Positions 33,972 through 43,349 are shown, numbered from the stretch's first letter. The stretch: DNA of 64,000 nt from Sphingobium aromaticiconvertens (GCF_037154075.1 NZ_JBANRJ010000006.1:11727-75726); one strand, 5' to 3'. Notes: generated by a model from the sequence alone, not told the origin. Numbers and translations are program-made.

Positions 33972-34882
33972 GCTGCGTCTCCCAGGAAAAGCTGCTCGCC
34001 GGCGACGGCAATGTCGCGAAGCAGGACCGGTGTTGCCTCGAGATACCAATATGTGTTGGCGACATCGGCATGACCCAGATAAGCGCTGAGCGCCGCCATA
34101 TGATGGCGGATCGCCTCCCGATCGCGAGAACAGGACTCCAGTGACCGGACGGCGAAAGTGTGCCGCAGATCGTGGATGCGGATACCCGGCGTTCCGGTTG
34201 GTCCACGGAAGCCTAGCTTGCGAGCCAATCTGACGAAGACGATGTGAACAACAGTCTGGTGGGGTGCCCGCCCTCTCGTAGTGACGAACAGGTCATCACC
34301 GCTGGCGCCCAACCTCCTGCGGATATCCAGATATGTGTCCAGAGCCTCGCGCGTCGATGATAGGATCGGCACGAGACGTTGCTTGCCGAACTTGCCGTTG
34401 CGGACGATAAGACCATCGTCTGCGATATCCCCGCGCTGGAGTGCCAGAGCCTCGGATATCCGCAGCCCCGTCGTTGCCAGCAGGCCAAACAGATAGTGGT
34501 AGGTATATCGGCTGATTTTGCCTTCCGGCGGAAGATCCAGGGCAGCCTGCATAATCGCTCCAAGCTGCTCGGGCTCGATGATGTGGGGCGTCGGGCGACG
34601 ACGCTTCCCACTCCCGAATACGCCCGCTGGCGGCACCTCATGCTGCTGATCCTCGGCATGGGCATAAAGGCAAAAGCGGCGCAGATGGTCGAATCTGTCC
34701 CGGGCGACGTTCTGGGAACTGGCTGACCGGCACCAATCATATAGCCTCTCGGCTTTGATGTGCCGATCGCCAAAACCATCAGCATAGCGGGCAAATTGTC
34801 GAAGCAACCGGTCCTGCACGTCGAACTTGCGGCCGAAACTGCGATGCAACGCGACATAGCGTTCGATCTGAGTGTTCATCAT
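33968..34882 (-). CDS. RIT tyrosine recombinase, second gene
   Basis: The 304-residue protein begins MMNTQIERYVALHRSFGRKF. Catalytic Arg in T-T-G-L-R-I-S-E-A-L-A-L, H-D-L-R-H-T-F-A, L-G-H-A-D-V-A-N-T-Y-W-Y-L: all boxes are complete. The N-terminal half has the typical core-binding fold. The double ATG overlaps the stop of the first recombinase, so the three proteins are probably made in fixed ratio. Confidence 0.93.
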   Translation of the reverse strand: MMNTQIERYVALHRSFGRKFDVQDRLLRQFARYADGFGDRHIKAERLYDWCRSASSQNVARDRFDHLRRFCLYAHAEDQQHEVPPAGVFGSGKRRRPTPHIIEPEQLGAIMQAALDLPPEGKISRYTYHYLFGLLATTGLRISEALALQRGDIADDGLIVRNGKFGKQRLVPILSSTREALDTYLDIRRRLGASGDDLFVTTRGRAPHQTVVHIVFVRLARKLGFRGPTGTPGIRIHDLRHTFAVRSLESCSRDREAIRHHMAALSAYLGHADVANTYWYLEATPVLLRDIAVAGEQLFLGDAA

Positions 34883-36420
34883 GCCGCGTCCCCCGGCCAT
34901 TCCTGAGCGACCTTAAGCAGCATCGGTATGTCGACCTTGGCGTAGATGGCGGTCGTCGCCGGGGAACGGTGACGCAGGATCGTGCCGACCGACTCCAGAC
35001 CGGCACCGGCGCGCAGCATCCGTGTGGCCAGCGAATGTCTAAAGGCGTGGGCACCCGTCGGCACGCCCTCAATGGCGCCTCGATCAAATACACGGGCTAC
35101 GATACCGGCGATCTCCGCTGACGAACTGAACGGTCGGAAAGGAGGTTGCACGCGCACGAACAACCGCTCCTCGCTAATCGGCGGCCGTGCCTGCTCCAGA
35201 TAGTCGAGGATCGCATCCCCGACATCCTGGGGAAGCGGCAGGCGGTCGGGCCGCCTGCTCTTGCCACAAACCCGTAGATATCCTTCGTTCCAGTCGATAT
35301 CCGTCAGGTGTAGCTGCCAGATATCGCCCGCTCGCAGGCCGAGCCTGGCCAGCAGCAGGATGATGGCCTTGTCGCGGATCTCCACCGCGGTGCCGGTCTG
35401 GCAGGATGCGATGATCTTCTCGATCGTGGCCTCATCCATGTAGCGTGGCAGGGTGCCGAGTCGATAGCGCCTTATGGGCGGAAAGGCGTGCTGGAGAGCT
35501 GGGGCGCACTCTCCGCGTGAGACGAGAAAGCGCACATAGCTCCGCATGATGCCGGCGATGGTCGATGCGGAACCGGGTGCCTCAGTGATGCGGTGGCTGA
35601 CGATCCGCCTGATAACGGCCGCGTCAATATCCGACGGTGGGTCGAGCATGGGAAGCCATCGCTTCACCTCTCCGCAGTAGCGCCGGATCGTCCCGGCAGA
35701 GCTGCCGCAATGAGTCGTTAGCCATGCCTTGTAGGCGGCCAGATCTTCGTCTTGATGTTGCCGGCTATGCGCCTGCGAAAGGATATGCCGATCACGCAGA
35801 AAACCGAGGAAGCGCCGCGCGCCTTTGCTGCGTCGTAACGGTCCGTGGCGGCCGATCAGCGTTCCGCGCTTGCGGTATACCGGGCACCGACAATCGTGGC
35901 CGGCGTACTGGATGACATGTTCGTCAGTGACATCATCCCAACGCAAGCGGGAGATCCGAACCCAGGCAGCAAAGTGTGCTGCCTCGGATCGATAGCTCTT
36001 GATGCTTGCTGCGCTGTAATGCTCCTGGACGAGAAATGGCGCGTACTCCGCCAACAGTGTGTCCATCTGATCGACATCATCGGGTACGTCGACAATGCCC
36101 AGATCCTCCAGGAAGCGGACGAAACGCCGGACCTTGCTGGTGAACTTTGGTCGGTTGGGCTCATGCCGAGAAAAGCCCTGACAGCGACACTGATGCTTCT
36201 CGAAACGTCGTACGACGGGGTCATCGACCGCCGACACTGCAACGTCCTGTTGCCCGATCCAGAACAGGAAATGGCGAGCGGCGGCTTTGTAAAGCGCAGC
36301 TGATCCCGCCGCGCTCCCCAGAAGAGAAGAGTGGAAGGCGGTGGATAGAGCTTCTGAGGTGGGAGTGACTCCGGCCCAAGGTTCTGGGCGTCCGAATGAA
36401 ACAATCGTCTTTGGCAACAT
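34879..36420 (-). CDS. RIT tyrosine recombinase, first and largest gene
   Basis: The 513-residue protein starts MLPKTIVSFGRPEPW. It is longer than the other two by an N-terminal region (about 1-200) with C-R-C-Q-G-F and H-D-C-R-C-P-V-Y motifs that could bind metal. The catalytic residues are Arg363 (G-L-R-A-G-D), H458-x-x-R461 (H-A-F-R-H-S-L-A), His484 and Tyr493 (H-R-S-P-A-T-T-A-I-Y). The start was chosen at the Met after the repeat boundary; the 12 upstream codons belong to the terminal region. It is the first gene of the trio. Confidence 0.93.
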   Translation of the reverse strand: MLPKTIVSFGRPEPWAGVTPTSEALSTAFHSSLLGSAAGSAALYKAAARHFLFWIGQQDVAVSAVDDPVVRRFEKHQCRCQGFSRHEPNRPKFTSKVRRFVRFLEDLGIVDVPDDVDQMDTLLAEYAPFLVQEHYSAASIKSYRSEAAHFAAWVRISRLRWDDVTDEHVIQYAGHDCRCPVYRKRGTLIGRHGPLRRSKGARRFLGFLRDRHILSQAHSRQHQDEDLAAYKAWLTTHCGSSAGTIRRYCGEVKRWLPMLDPPSDIDAAVIRRIVSHRITEAPGSASTIAGIMRSYVRFLVSRGECAPALQHAFPPIRRYRLGTLPRYMDEATIEKIIASCQTGTAVEIRDKAIILLLARLGLRAGDIWQLHLTDIDWNEGYLRVCGKSRRPDRLPLPQDVGDAILDYLEQARPPISEERLFVRVQPPFRPFSSSAEIAGIVARVFDRGAIEGVPTGAHAFRHSLATRMLRAGAGLESVGTILRHRSPATTAIYAKVDIPMLLKVAQEWPGDAA

Positions 36421-36450
36421 GGTGGTTCCTCCAGCTGGTTGGGGCTGGGG

Positions 36451-36545
36451 CCACATTAATTATCTGGAGTAGAAACTATGTCTTCATCACGTAAACCCGC
36501 GCCCGCACGCGAACCGCTCGACATAAATCTCGACTGCAAAGAATA
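36451..36545 (+). repeat. RIT right terminal inverted repeat (95 bp)
   Basis: Begins CCACATTAATTATCTGGAG and contains ATG TCT TCA TCA CGT AAA reading outward on the plus strand. One mismatch to the left copy. The outward frame runs antisense into the helicase gene for 143 codons and has no protein-like features after the repeat. Confidence 0.92.
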
Positions 36546-39020
36546 TGTCTTATCTGGAGATCCAGATAAGACGAACTCACGCGGCGAGAGATCGATTTCG
36601 AGGTCCGCGCGCTCCTCGGGACTGAGATCGCCAAGGCGCCGGTTGAGGATGGATTCCGCGGTCGTGACGAGCTGGAGAACGACCGACTGGCCATCGGCGA
36701 TGTGCGCGCGAACGGCCGCGATGACCGTCGGGAGCTTCATCGAAAGTAGGAGCTGGCCGAAGAAGCGCTGTTTCGTGGACTCGAAGCGCGACCGCGCCGA
36801 AGCCTTGGCGCCGCTGTTGAGCGTGGCGTTCTCCAAACCGTCGACCACCGCCGTCAGCTCGAGCGCGCGTTCCATGTTCCGGTGGATGATCGCCCAGGCA
36901 TCGGCATAACTGTCGTAGATGGCGATCTGATCGGGCGTCAGCTCGTGACGGAGGATATCATATTCGACACCCGCGAAGCTCAGGGCACGGGCGGTGTAGA
37001 GCCCCAGTGCCTTGAGGTCGCGGGCCACGAGCTCCATGGCGGCGATGCCGCCCTTGCGAATGCCCGTGATGAACTGCTCACGGTTGGTAAAGGCGGTCTC
37101 GGGACCCCACAGACCGAGTCTGACGGCATAGGCCAGGTTGTTGACGTCCGACGCGCCGGTCGCGGACGCGTAGAGCACGCGGGCTCCGGGGAGATGGTTC
37201 TGAAGGAGGACGCCGCAAATGCCCTGCTGCGAGCCTTCCTTGGGCCCGAGAGCGCCCTCGCCGCCCGCGACACCGCCCATCTCATGGGCTTCGTCGAAGC
37301 CAATGACGCCTTCGAAATCCTCGCCGGCCCAATTGATGATCTGCTGCAGCCGACTGTGATCGCCCCGCGCCGAGCGGAGCGTGGGATAGGTGGCGAACAA
37401 CACGCCCTGCTCCAGCGTAATCGGCTGGTCGATCTTCCAGTTCGAAAGCGGCTGGATGTCGGCGGCAAGGCCGCCGAGCGCGGTCCAGTCACGTCGGGCG
37501 TCCTCCAGCAACGTCTCGTTCTTCGAGACCCAGATGTTGCGGCGCCGGCCTTGCAGCCAATTGTCGAGGATACAGGCTGACACCTGCCGCCCCTTCCCGG
37601 CACCGGTGCCGTCTCCTAGGAAGTAGCCCTTGCGATAGGCGCGGCCCTCCTGCGTCTCCTCAAGACCAACGCCTTCCTTGCTAGGCATGAACCGGCCGGG
37701 CAGGAACTGGGACCAGGCATGGCCCGCATATACGACCGTTTCCAGCTGCGAGGCGGAGAGCAGGCGCTCGGAGACGGTGCGCTCCGGAAGGTTGGGCACA
37801 TAGTCGGGGATCGGCGCTGCGATCGATCCCATCGCGACCGATTCCACGAGCGCGGTCGGATGCTCGCCGGCCGCTTCGAACACGATACGGCTGGGCCTGT
37901 AGGGCAGATAGACCCCGACCTGGTCGAGCAAGGGCGCGGGTGCCTCGAGCGCGGTGTAGCCGACCGGCAGGACGTTGTTGCGGACCGGCGCATGATAGGG
38001 CCTGGGCGCGGCCCGCGTGCTCTTGACCGCGCGGAACAGCGACAGGCCGGAAGAGCGTTTCGGCGCAGGCGGGGATACGGCCGTGACCGTGCTGCGTTCG
38101 GGAACGACCAGGGCTCCCAGCAGTTCGCGGATTGATCCGCGCTGGATGGTCGCCGGGAGCGCTCCGCCGCCAACCACCTTGTCGATGACGAACAGCCGGA
38201 CCGCGATCGAGGTGCCATGCTTGAGATAGCATTTCTCGAGCCGGACGGAGGTCCGGACGCTAACGTCACGTAGCGTCGTCTCGAAAAGATCGCGCATGCG
38301 TGCATTGGGACCGAACCAGTCCGGCATAACCGCGACGAGCCTGCCGCCGGGCTGCAAGCGCCGCAGCGCCGCCTGGAGATGGCGGACGGCCGCGTGACTG
38401 TCGGCGCCGAGACCCACGGAGCGGGAGAAAGGTGGGTTCATCAGGACGATGCTGGGGCGCGGCGCGTCGGCAAGCGTGGAGTTGATCGTCGCCCCGTCGT
38501 GGCCGGTGACCACGGCATCGGGGAAAGCGTGGGTCAGGCGCGCGCGGCGCGGCGCGGCATATTCGTTGAGCTGGAGACCTGAGTGATCCCGGCAATGGGC
38601 GACGAGGAGACCGTTGCCAGCGCTCGGTTCCAGAATGATGTCGTCAGCCTGGATATCCGCGAGCACGATCGCGACGGCCGCGAGATCGACGGGCGTCGAG
38701 AATTGCTGCCATTCGATTTGCTCTTCGCTGCGCACCGTCTGGGTCGGCAGCCGGTCGAGCAGATCGCAGGCCGCGCCGACATCGGTCAGCGACCGCAGCG
38801 GATAGGGGCCGAACTGAAGATGGTGGGCGAGCGCATGCTCGAGGATCTCGAAGCTGGCGCGCTGGGTCCACAGACCATCGGCATCGGAGCCGCCAAATCC
38901 TTCGGTCATCGTGGCGTTGAGATCGGCGCGGGTAATCGGATCGGTGGACCTCAGCCGCTCGACGAGGATGGTAGCCGCGCGGCGCTCGGCCGCGGTTGCA
39001 GTATCGGACAGATCGGACAT
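36456..39020 (-). pseudogene. Methyltransferase-helicase gene, 5' part (MTase and helicase N domain), interrupted by RIT
   Basis: The 854-codon frame starts MSDLSDTATAAERR. It has an adenine-type methyltransferase domain with E-P-S-A-G-N-G (131-137) and the catalytic N-P-P-F (195-198), and a superfamily 2 helicase N domain with Walker A G-D-G-T-G-A-G-K-G (469-477), DEAH (576-579) and Y-A-S-A-T-G. The last 37 codons come from the RIT end. Joined with the downstream fragment, the original protein had about 1400 residues. The plan resembles strawberry-notch/P1 DarB proteins, which protect incoming DNA from restriction. It could still make a protein with methyltransferase but no complete helicase. 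Confidence 0.85.
36547..36572. repeat. 26-bp palindrome at the RIT right junction
   Basis: GTCTTATCTGGA and TCCAGATAAGAC are perfect 12-bp arms with a GA spacer. TTATCTGGAG also occurs inside both terminal repeats (36460-36469 and inverted at 32914-32923), so it is probably a recombinase-binding sequence. It has no counterpart at the left junction. Confidence 0.75.
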
Positions 39021-39252
39021 GGTGAGGAGCTCCGGACTTGCTGCCCCATCGGCAGCATCAATCCTGCAAGCCCCCCTTCCCTCTTGACCGGGCACCTGGC
39101 CGCTCGCGTTGACCCGTGAAGGACCTTGCAAATGATCAAGCCGCGCCGACGCGTGATCGCAGTACTTTCGCCGGGCAGGTATTATTCCGTATGGCATCGC
39201 CGGACCCATCGCTCGAAACTGAACTTCCCCGCTCAGCAACAAGGGAACGGTC

Positions 39253-40068
39253 ATGGCTGCGACGTGCGAAGTATTGTTGGCGAGCGACTTTTCGGCCCGA
39301 TGCGACCGGGCTCTCGACCGGGCTATGCAAATTGTGCGCGATCATGGCGGGAGGTTGGCCATTGCGCACGTTCTGGAACGCGATGTTGCCGAAGCCTCGC
39401 CAGAGACGGCCGAACGGCTGCGCGCGGAATTGCCGGACGCGGCCCGGGACGCAGCATTGATCGTGCGGGCCGGGTCTGCGCCCGAGATTCTGGCGCAAGT
39501 GGCGGCGGAACGCGGCAGCGACCTGATCGTGACCGGCGTCGCGCGGTATAACAGCATCGGCGATTACCTGCTGGGAACAGTTGTCGACCATATTGTCCGC
39601 CGTGCGCAAGCACCGGTTCTGGTCGTGCGGCGGCGCCCGGCTCATCCGTACCGGCGGATTGTCGTTGCGACCGATCTTTCAGATTGTTCGCGCGCGGCCC
39701 TGCTTTCGGCCGCGAGGCTATTTCCAGGCGCCGACTTCACCCTCGTCCATGCGTTCCATGTCCCTTACGAAGCCTGGCTCAAGTCGGACGATGTGAAGGA
39801 ATATGTGCGGGCTGAAGCCGAAAAGGGGATGGCGACGTTCCTGTCCCACGAGGAGATCGCGCCCTTGAGGTCTGCCATCGAACCCGTTGTCGTCGAAGGT
39901 GAGACCGGCAGCATCGTCCTGGACCGGCTCGAGCGAACGAAGGCTGACCTTCTTGTGTTGGGCACGCATGGTCGCAGCGGCTTTGCTCATGCGACGATCG
40001 GTAGCCAGGCCGAGGCTTTGCTGTTTGTGGCCGGCACCGACGTGCTGATGGTACGCGAGCGCAAGTGA
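39253..40068 (+). CDS. Universal stress protein, tandem Usp domains
   Basis: The 271-residue protein starts MAATCEVLLASDFSARCDRA after AAGGGAAC. The first domain ends P-V-L-V-V-R; the second starts R-I-V-V-A-T-D-L-S-D-C-S and has V-L-G-T-H-G-R-S-G-F...G-S-Q-A-E-A-L. Motifs match the copies at 2.3-3.2 and 15.8-16.7 kb. It is the only plus-strand Usp gene in the window and stands behind the divergent helicase gene. Confidence 0.9.
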   Translation: MAATCEVLLASDFSARCDRALDRAMQIVRDHGGRLAIAHVLERDVAEASPETAERLRAELPDAARDAALIVRAGSAPEILAQVAAERGSDLIVTGVARYNSIGDYLLGTVVDHIVRRAQAPVLVVRRRPAHPYRRIVVATDLSDCSRAALLSAARLFPGADFTLVHAFHVPYEAWLKSDDVKEYVRAEAEKGMATFLSHEEIAPLRSAIEPVVVEGETGSIVLDRLERTKADLLVLGTHGRSGFAHATIGSQAEALLFVAGTDVLMVRERK

Positions 40069-40093
40069 AGACCCGGTTCACCATTCAGCCACG

Positions 40094-40657
40094 CTAACGC
40101 GCCGCATCGCCGAGCAGAGCAACGCTGCGCAGCCAGGCTTCTCGGGCGGGCGCGCTCGCCTCGACGCTGCCGATAATCGAGTATCGCGCCGAATCGAACC
40201 CGACGGCCCGCAGGATATTGCGATCGAGGCTCTTGAGGCTGTGGGCGCGGTAGAAGAAGCGGTAGAACGGTGCGGGCATGCCCATCGTCACGATGATCCG
40301 GGCCGAGCGACCTGACAGGAGTTTCGCCTCTGCCCCTGCGGAGCCTTCGTCGATCGCGAACCCGGGCCGCATCACCTGCTCGAGGAACGCTTTCAGCAGC
40401 GCGGGCATGTCGCCGAGCCACAAAGGGTAGAGGATCAAGAGATGATCCGCCCAGCGAATATCCTTCTGCGCGTTGCGGATGGCGCTGACAGGGTCGGTCT
40501 CGCGCCACTCGCGCGCGGAGCGCAGAAGCGGAAAATCCAGCGTGGCAAGCTCGATCCGGCGGACCTCGTGGATGGTCGCCTCGGCCCCCGCTGCGTAGGC
40601 ATCGGCGAGGGCGTGAACATAGCCCGGATGTCCGTCGATGATCGCGATGCGTGTCAT
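40094..40657 (-). CDS. Flavodoxin-fold NAD(P)H-dependent oxidoreductase
   Basis: The 187-residue protein starts MTRIAIIDGHPGYVHALADAY. I-D-G-H-P, D-F-P-L-L, L-I-L-Y-P-L-W-L-G-D-M-P-A-L-L-K-A-F-L-E-Q-V and P-G-F-A give the MdaB/NQO1-like flavodoxin family. It lies convergent to the preceding Usp gene, 25 bp apart. The substrate, probably a quinone, cannot be read. Confidence 0.88.
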   Translation of the reverse strand: MTRIAIIDGHPGYVHALADAYAAGAEATIHEVRRIELATLDFPLLRSAREWRETDPVSAIRNAQKDIRWADHLLILYPLWLGDMPALLKAFLEQVMRPGFAIDEGSAGAEAKLLSGRSARIIVTMGMPAPFYRFFYRAHSLKSLDRNILRAVGFDSARYSIIGSVEASAPAREAWLRSVALLGDAAR

Positions 40658-40801
40658 GGAGTCCTCCTGTTCGTGGAGTTCCCGAGGTCGCGCACCGCAG
40701 CAATACGGATGATCATTAGGTGATCCTTGGTCGCGAGCGGGCCGGTGCCCTGCGCCCCGAAACCTTCAGAGGCCTCGTTGAGGTGGGCAAGCAGGCTGCC
40801 G

Positions 40802-41100
40802 TCAGTACTTGAGCCGGCGCTCATGCAGGTCGCGATAGTGCTGGATGCGGGTCACGCGCAGCCCCTGCATGCCCGAGCGGTCGACAGCCCGCTCCCAGGA
40901 AACCAGCTCCTCGAGCGTGAGATCGTAGCGTTCGCAAGCCTCATCAAAAGTGAGCAGCCCGCCCTGGACCGCGGCGACCACTTCGGCCTTGCGCCGAACG
41001 ACCCAGCGCCGGGTTCCTGGCGGCGGGAGAGATTCGAGCGTCAGCGGTCGCCCAAGGGGCCGATAACACTGGCAGGCCGGATCTTCTGGTTCTCGAGCAT
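40802..41100 (-). pseudogene. DUF1153 (SciP-like) gene with one-base frameshift
   Basis: The second frame gives P-L-T-L-E-S-L-P-P-P-G-T-R-R-W-V-V-R-R-K-A-E-V-V-A-A-V, then L-T-F-D-E-A-C-E-R-Y and G-L-R-V-T-R-I-Q-H-Y-R, the DUF1153/SciP helix-turn-helix. The family N-terminus M-L-E-N-Q-K-I-R-P-A-S-V-I-G-P lies in the frame one base off; loss of one C in a run at about 41056-41059 explains it. SciP inhibits CtrA in Caulobacter. A longer single-frame version with a different N-terminus exists but does not match the family. It may also be a sequencing error. Confidence 0.7.
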
Positions 41101-41357
41101 GTCCCGCACAGCATAACGCGCCGGCCATTAAGAAGGCGTTGCCCTGATCGCGCCGGTCCATGACGACGGATCGAAGCCGTTGAGCCGCAGACGATCGCTT
41201 ACCTGTTCGCCGACGCCCTGCTGGGCTATCCGTGCGCTTTTCGATCCGGCTGCCCTTGAGGATTATCACCCAATCGCGAAGCCGTTATCGCCAGCGTGCA
41301 CCCGCGGGACGTCAGTCGGCGCCGCGTTGTTTCTCGCCCGTGCCACGGACATGACAC

Positions 41358-42305
41358 ATGAATTCGCATGACATCATCCAGATCGGTCCGCTGGCAATGG
41401 CGCTCGATCGCCTTGTCGCCATGGGGCTCATCCTGGTCTTTCTTGCCGGGACGGACTTGATCGTGCGCCGGTTTCGCGTGCCATCCTGGCAGCCGGCAGC
41501 GATCGCCCTGCTGGTGGGCCTTGTCAGCGCCCGGGCAGCCTATGTGTGGGTCCACGAGGAGAGTTTCGCGCTCGATCCGGTCGTCGCGCTGCAGGCCTGG
41601 TTCGGCGGCTGGATATGGAGCGCCGGGGTGGCGGCAGCAGCGCTGGCGTTGGTCCTGACCCTGCGCAAGCCTCGCCCGATTGCCGCGGGACTCGGCCTGC
41701 TGGCGGTACTTTCGGCGGTGTGAGTTGCATTTGGCGAGGAACGGACGCCGCGATCGGCGACCCTGTTGCCGGCAGGCCTGCGTTTCGAAATGGCGCAGGG
41801 CGGCACCATCACGGCAGGCGATCTGCGCGGCCGCGTCGCCGTGCTTAACCTCTGGGCCAGCTGGTGCCCGCCCTGCCGCCGCGAAATGCCGATGCTGATC
41901 GCCGCCGCCGCCAGCGAACGGCGCGCGATGATCCTGCTGGTCAATCAGGGCGAAACACCCGAGCGGCTTAGCGCCTTCCTGGAAGGCCAAGGCCTGGAGC
42001 CCCGCCATGTTGCGCTGGATCCGGAGGGCGTGCTCGGCGTCCTGACCGGCGCTCCGGCTCTGCCGACGACGCTCTTCATCGCGGCCGACGGAACCGTGCG
42101 CCAGACCCATGTGGGCGAGATCTCGCGCGTTCAGCTCGATATCGCGATCCGCGCGCTGTCGCGGGCAGAAGAAGCGCTTCGCCCAGCGCGCAGGTTGGAG
42201 CGCGCAGCCGTCGGCTCCTCGCCCAGCGCGGCTGCAAGAAGGACGGCACTGCGCCACCGTCAGGTGCGCACCCGCCCGGCTGCCCACAAGCGAGACAGGA
42301 CATAG
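41358..42305 (+). pseudogene. Membrane-anchored TlpA-like thiol-disulfide protein with in-frame stop
   Basis: The frame begins with a membrane domain of about four TM helices (121 codons), then TGA at 41721-41723, and continues in the same frame through V-A-F-G-E-E-R-T-P-R-S-A-T-L-L-P-A-G-L-R-F-E to a thioredoxin-like domain with N-L-W-A-S-W-C-P-P-C-R-R-E-M-P. The TGA most likely replaces TGG (Trp). Such fusions supply or remove electrons for periplasmic disulfides. The C-terminal part could still be made from an internal start at 41766 (M-A-G-L-R-F-E is not preceded by a good ribosome binding site), but it would lack the anchor. Confidence 0.72.
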
Positions 42306-42446
42306 TCCTTGCTCGCCGCCTCACGCTTGGTGGATGATACCTTACTTGCGCGCCGCCTCGCCTGCCCGCGCGAGGCGACCGTAGGCCGGGGGCCGGGGGC
42401 CGGGACGAGGCTTCTTCAGGCTCACTTGGGTAGTAAGGGTAGCCAG

Positions 42447-42893
42447 ATGACAGTTGAGAATACGATGATCGTGATCTGCCCGGCCTGCGCGACGGCAAAC
42501 CGGGTGCCGAAAGACAAGGTTCGGGCGAGCGGCAAATGCGGCCGATGCGGCTCGCTGTTGTTCCTGAAGGAGCCCGTGGTTCTTACCGCAGCCAACTTCG
42601 ATGCTCACGCCGCGAAGAGCGACGTCCCGCTGCTCGTCGATTTCTGGGCGGCGTGGTGCGGCCCCTGCCGGCAGATGGCGCCCGCTTTTAGTGCCGCCGC
42701 CGGCCTGCTCGAACCCGATGTGCGGCTCGGCAAATTGGATACGCAGGCCGAACAGGCTGTTGCCGACCGCTACGACATCCGGTCTATCCCGACGCTGATG
42801 CTGTTCGCCAAGGGACGCGAGATTGCTCGCCAGTCCGGCGCGATGCCGAGCACCGCGATTGTCGCCTGGGTGAGGAAGGCTCTCCCTGGGTAG
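42447..42893 (+). CDS. trxC: Thioredoxin 2
   Basis: The 148-residue protein begins MTVENTMIVICPACATANRV. The N-terminal zinc ribbon has C-P-A-C and C-G-R-C-G; the thioredoxin fold follows with the active site W-C-G-P-C and the cis-Pro segment S-I-P-T-L. This is the TrxC plan. Zinc-linked thioredoxin 2 is cytosolic and used in oxidative stress. The start was chosen at this Met because it directly precedes the zinc ribbon and the 46 codons before it do not match. Confidence 0.93.
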   Translation: MTVENTMIVICPACATANRVPKDKVRASGKCGRCGSLLFLKEPVVLTAANFDAHAAKSDVPLLVDFWAAWCGPCRQMAPAFSAAAGLLEPDVRLGKLDTQAEQAVADRYDIRSIPTLMLFAKGREIARQSGAMPSTAIVAWVRKALPG

Positions 42894-42969
42894 GATGATG
42901 CAGCGGACAGCTGCGAGGCGGCGGCGGGGATCCTTAGCGCGCCGCCGCCGGCGGCGTTCTGACGAATGA

Positions 42970-43349
42970 TCAAGCGGCGGCTGCGTCCTGTGCCAATTGC
43001 CCGATTACGCGCGAGAGCTTGTCACGAACTGTCTGCGCAGCCCTCATCAAGGCGGGATTATCGATGGCCTGCATCGAGGCTACCGGGTCAATGGCAGCCA
43101 CTTCGACATCACCCGAGCCTGACTCCTGAACGATAACATTGCAGGGCAGCATCAGTCCGACCTTGTCTTCCAATTGCAAGCTCCCAGGATCGTGTATGGC
43201 CGGAATTCGACATCGATCTTGATTTAAGGGTCTGTTGGATATCGATCCGGCTGATCACGCCGAAACCTTCGGTCTTGAGCGCCGCCATCGGTGCGGGCGA
43301 TGGCATCCTCGAACGGAGCACTGAGCCTGGCCGCGATATAATAGGTCAT
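42970..43349 (-). pseudogene. DUF302 family gene, frameshifted
   Basis: Three frames give the family in order: M-T-Y-Y-I-A-A-R-L-S-A-P-F-E-D-A-I-A-R, then A-L-K-T-E-G-F-G-V-I-S-R-I-D-I-Q-Q-T-L-K, F-R-P-Y-T-I-L-G-A-C-N, and L-Q-L-E-D-K-V-G-L-M-L-P-C-N-V-I-V-Q-E. Frame changes lie at about 43298 and 43222, and the residues normally between A-C-N and L-Q are deleted. DUF302 proteins are small soluble proteins of unknown function often near redox genes. Confidence 0.72.

Larger units (their letters stand above)
32838..36572 (-). mobile_element. RIT (recombinase-in-trio) element inserted in a helicase gene
   Basis: Three overlapping tyrosine recombinase genes on one strand are bounded by inverted repeats of 95 bp, 94 of them identical. 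This is the architecture described for RIT elements. On the right side a 26-bp palindrome lies just outside the repeat and is missing on the left, so the outer border there is uncertain. The insertion separates the helicase gene between codons for S-P-R-E-F-V and (Y-I)-I-D-Y-L. No cargo gene is present. Confidence 0.85.

Noticed and set aside
36478..36909. 143-codon outward frame from the right RIT end as a separate gene
   Set aside because: Only the first codons lie in the repeat; the rest is antisense to the helicase gene with no protein-like character.
41721..41723. TGA read as selenocysteine
   Set aside because: The position is a membrane-domain end where Trp fits, not a redox active site; no SECIS-like element seen.
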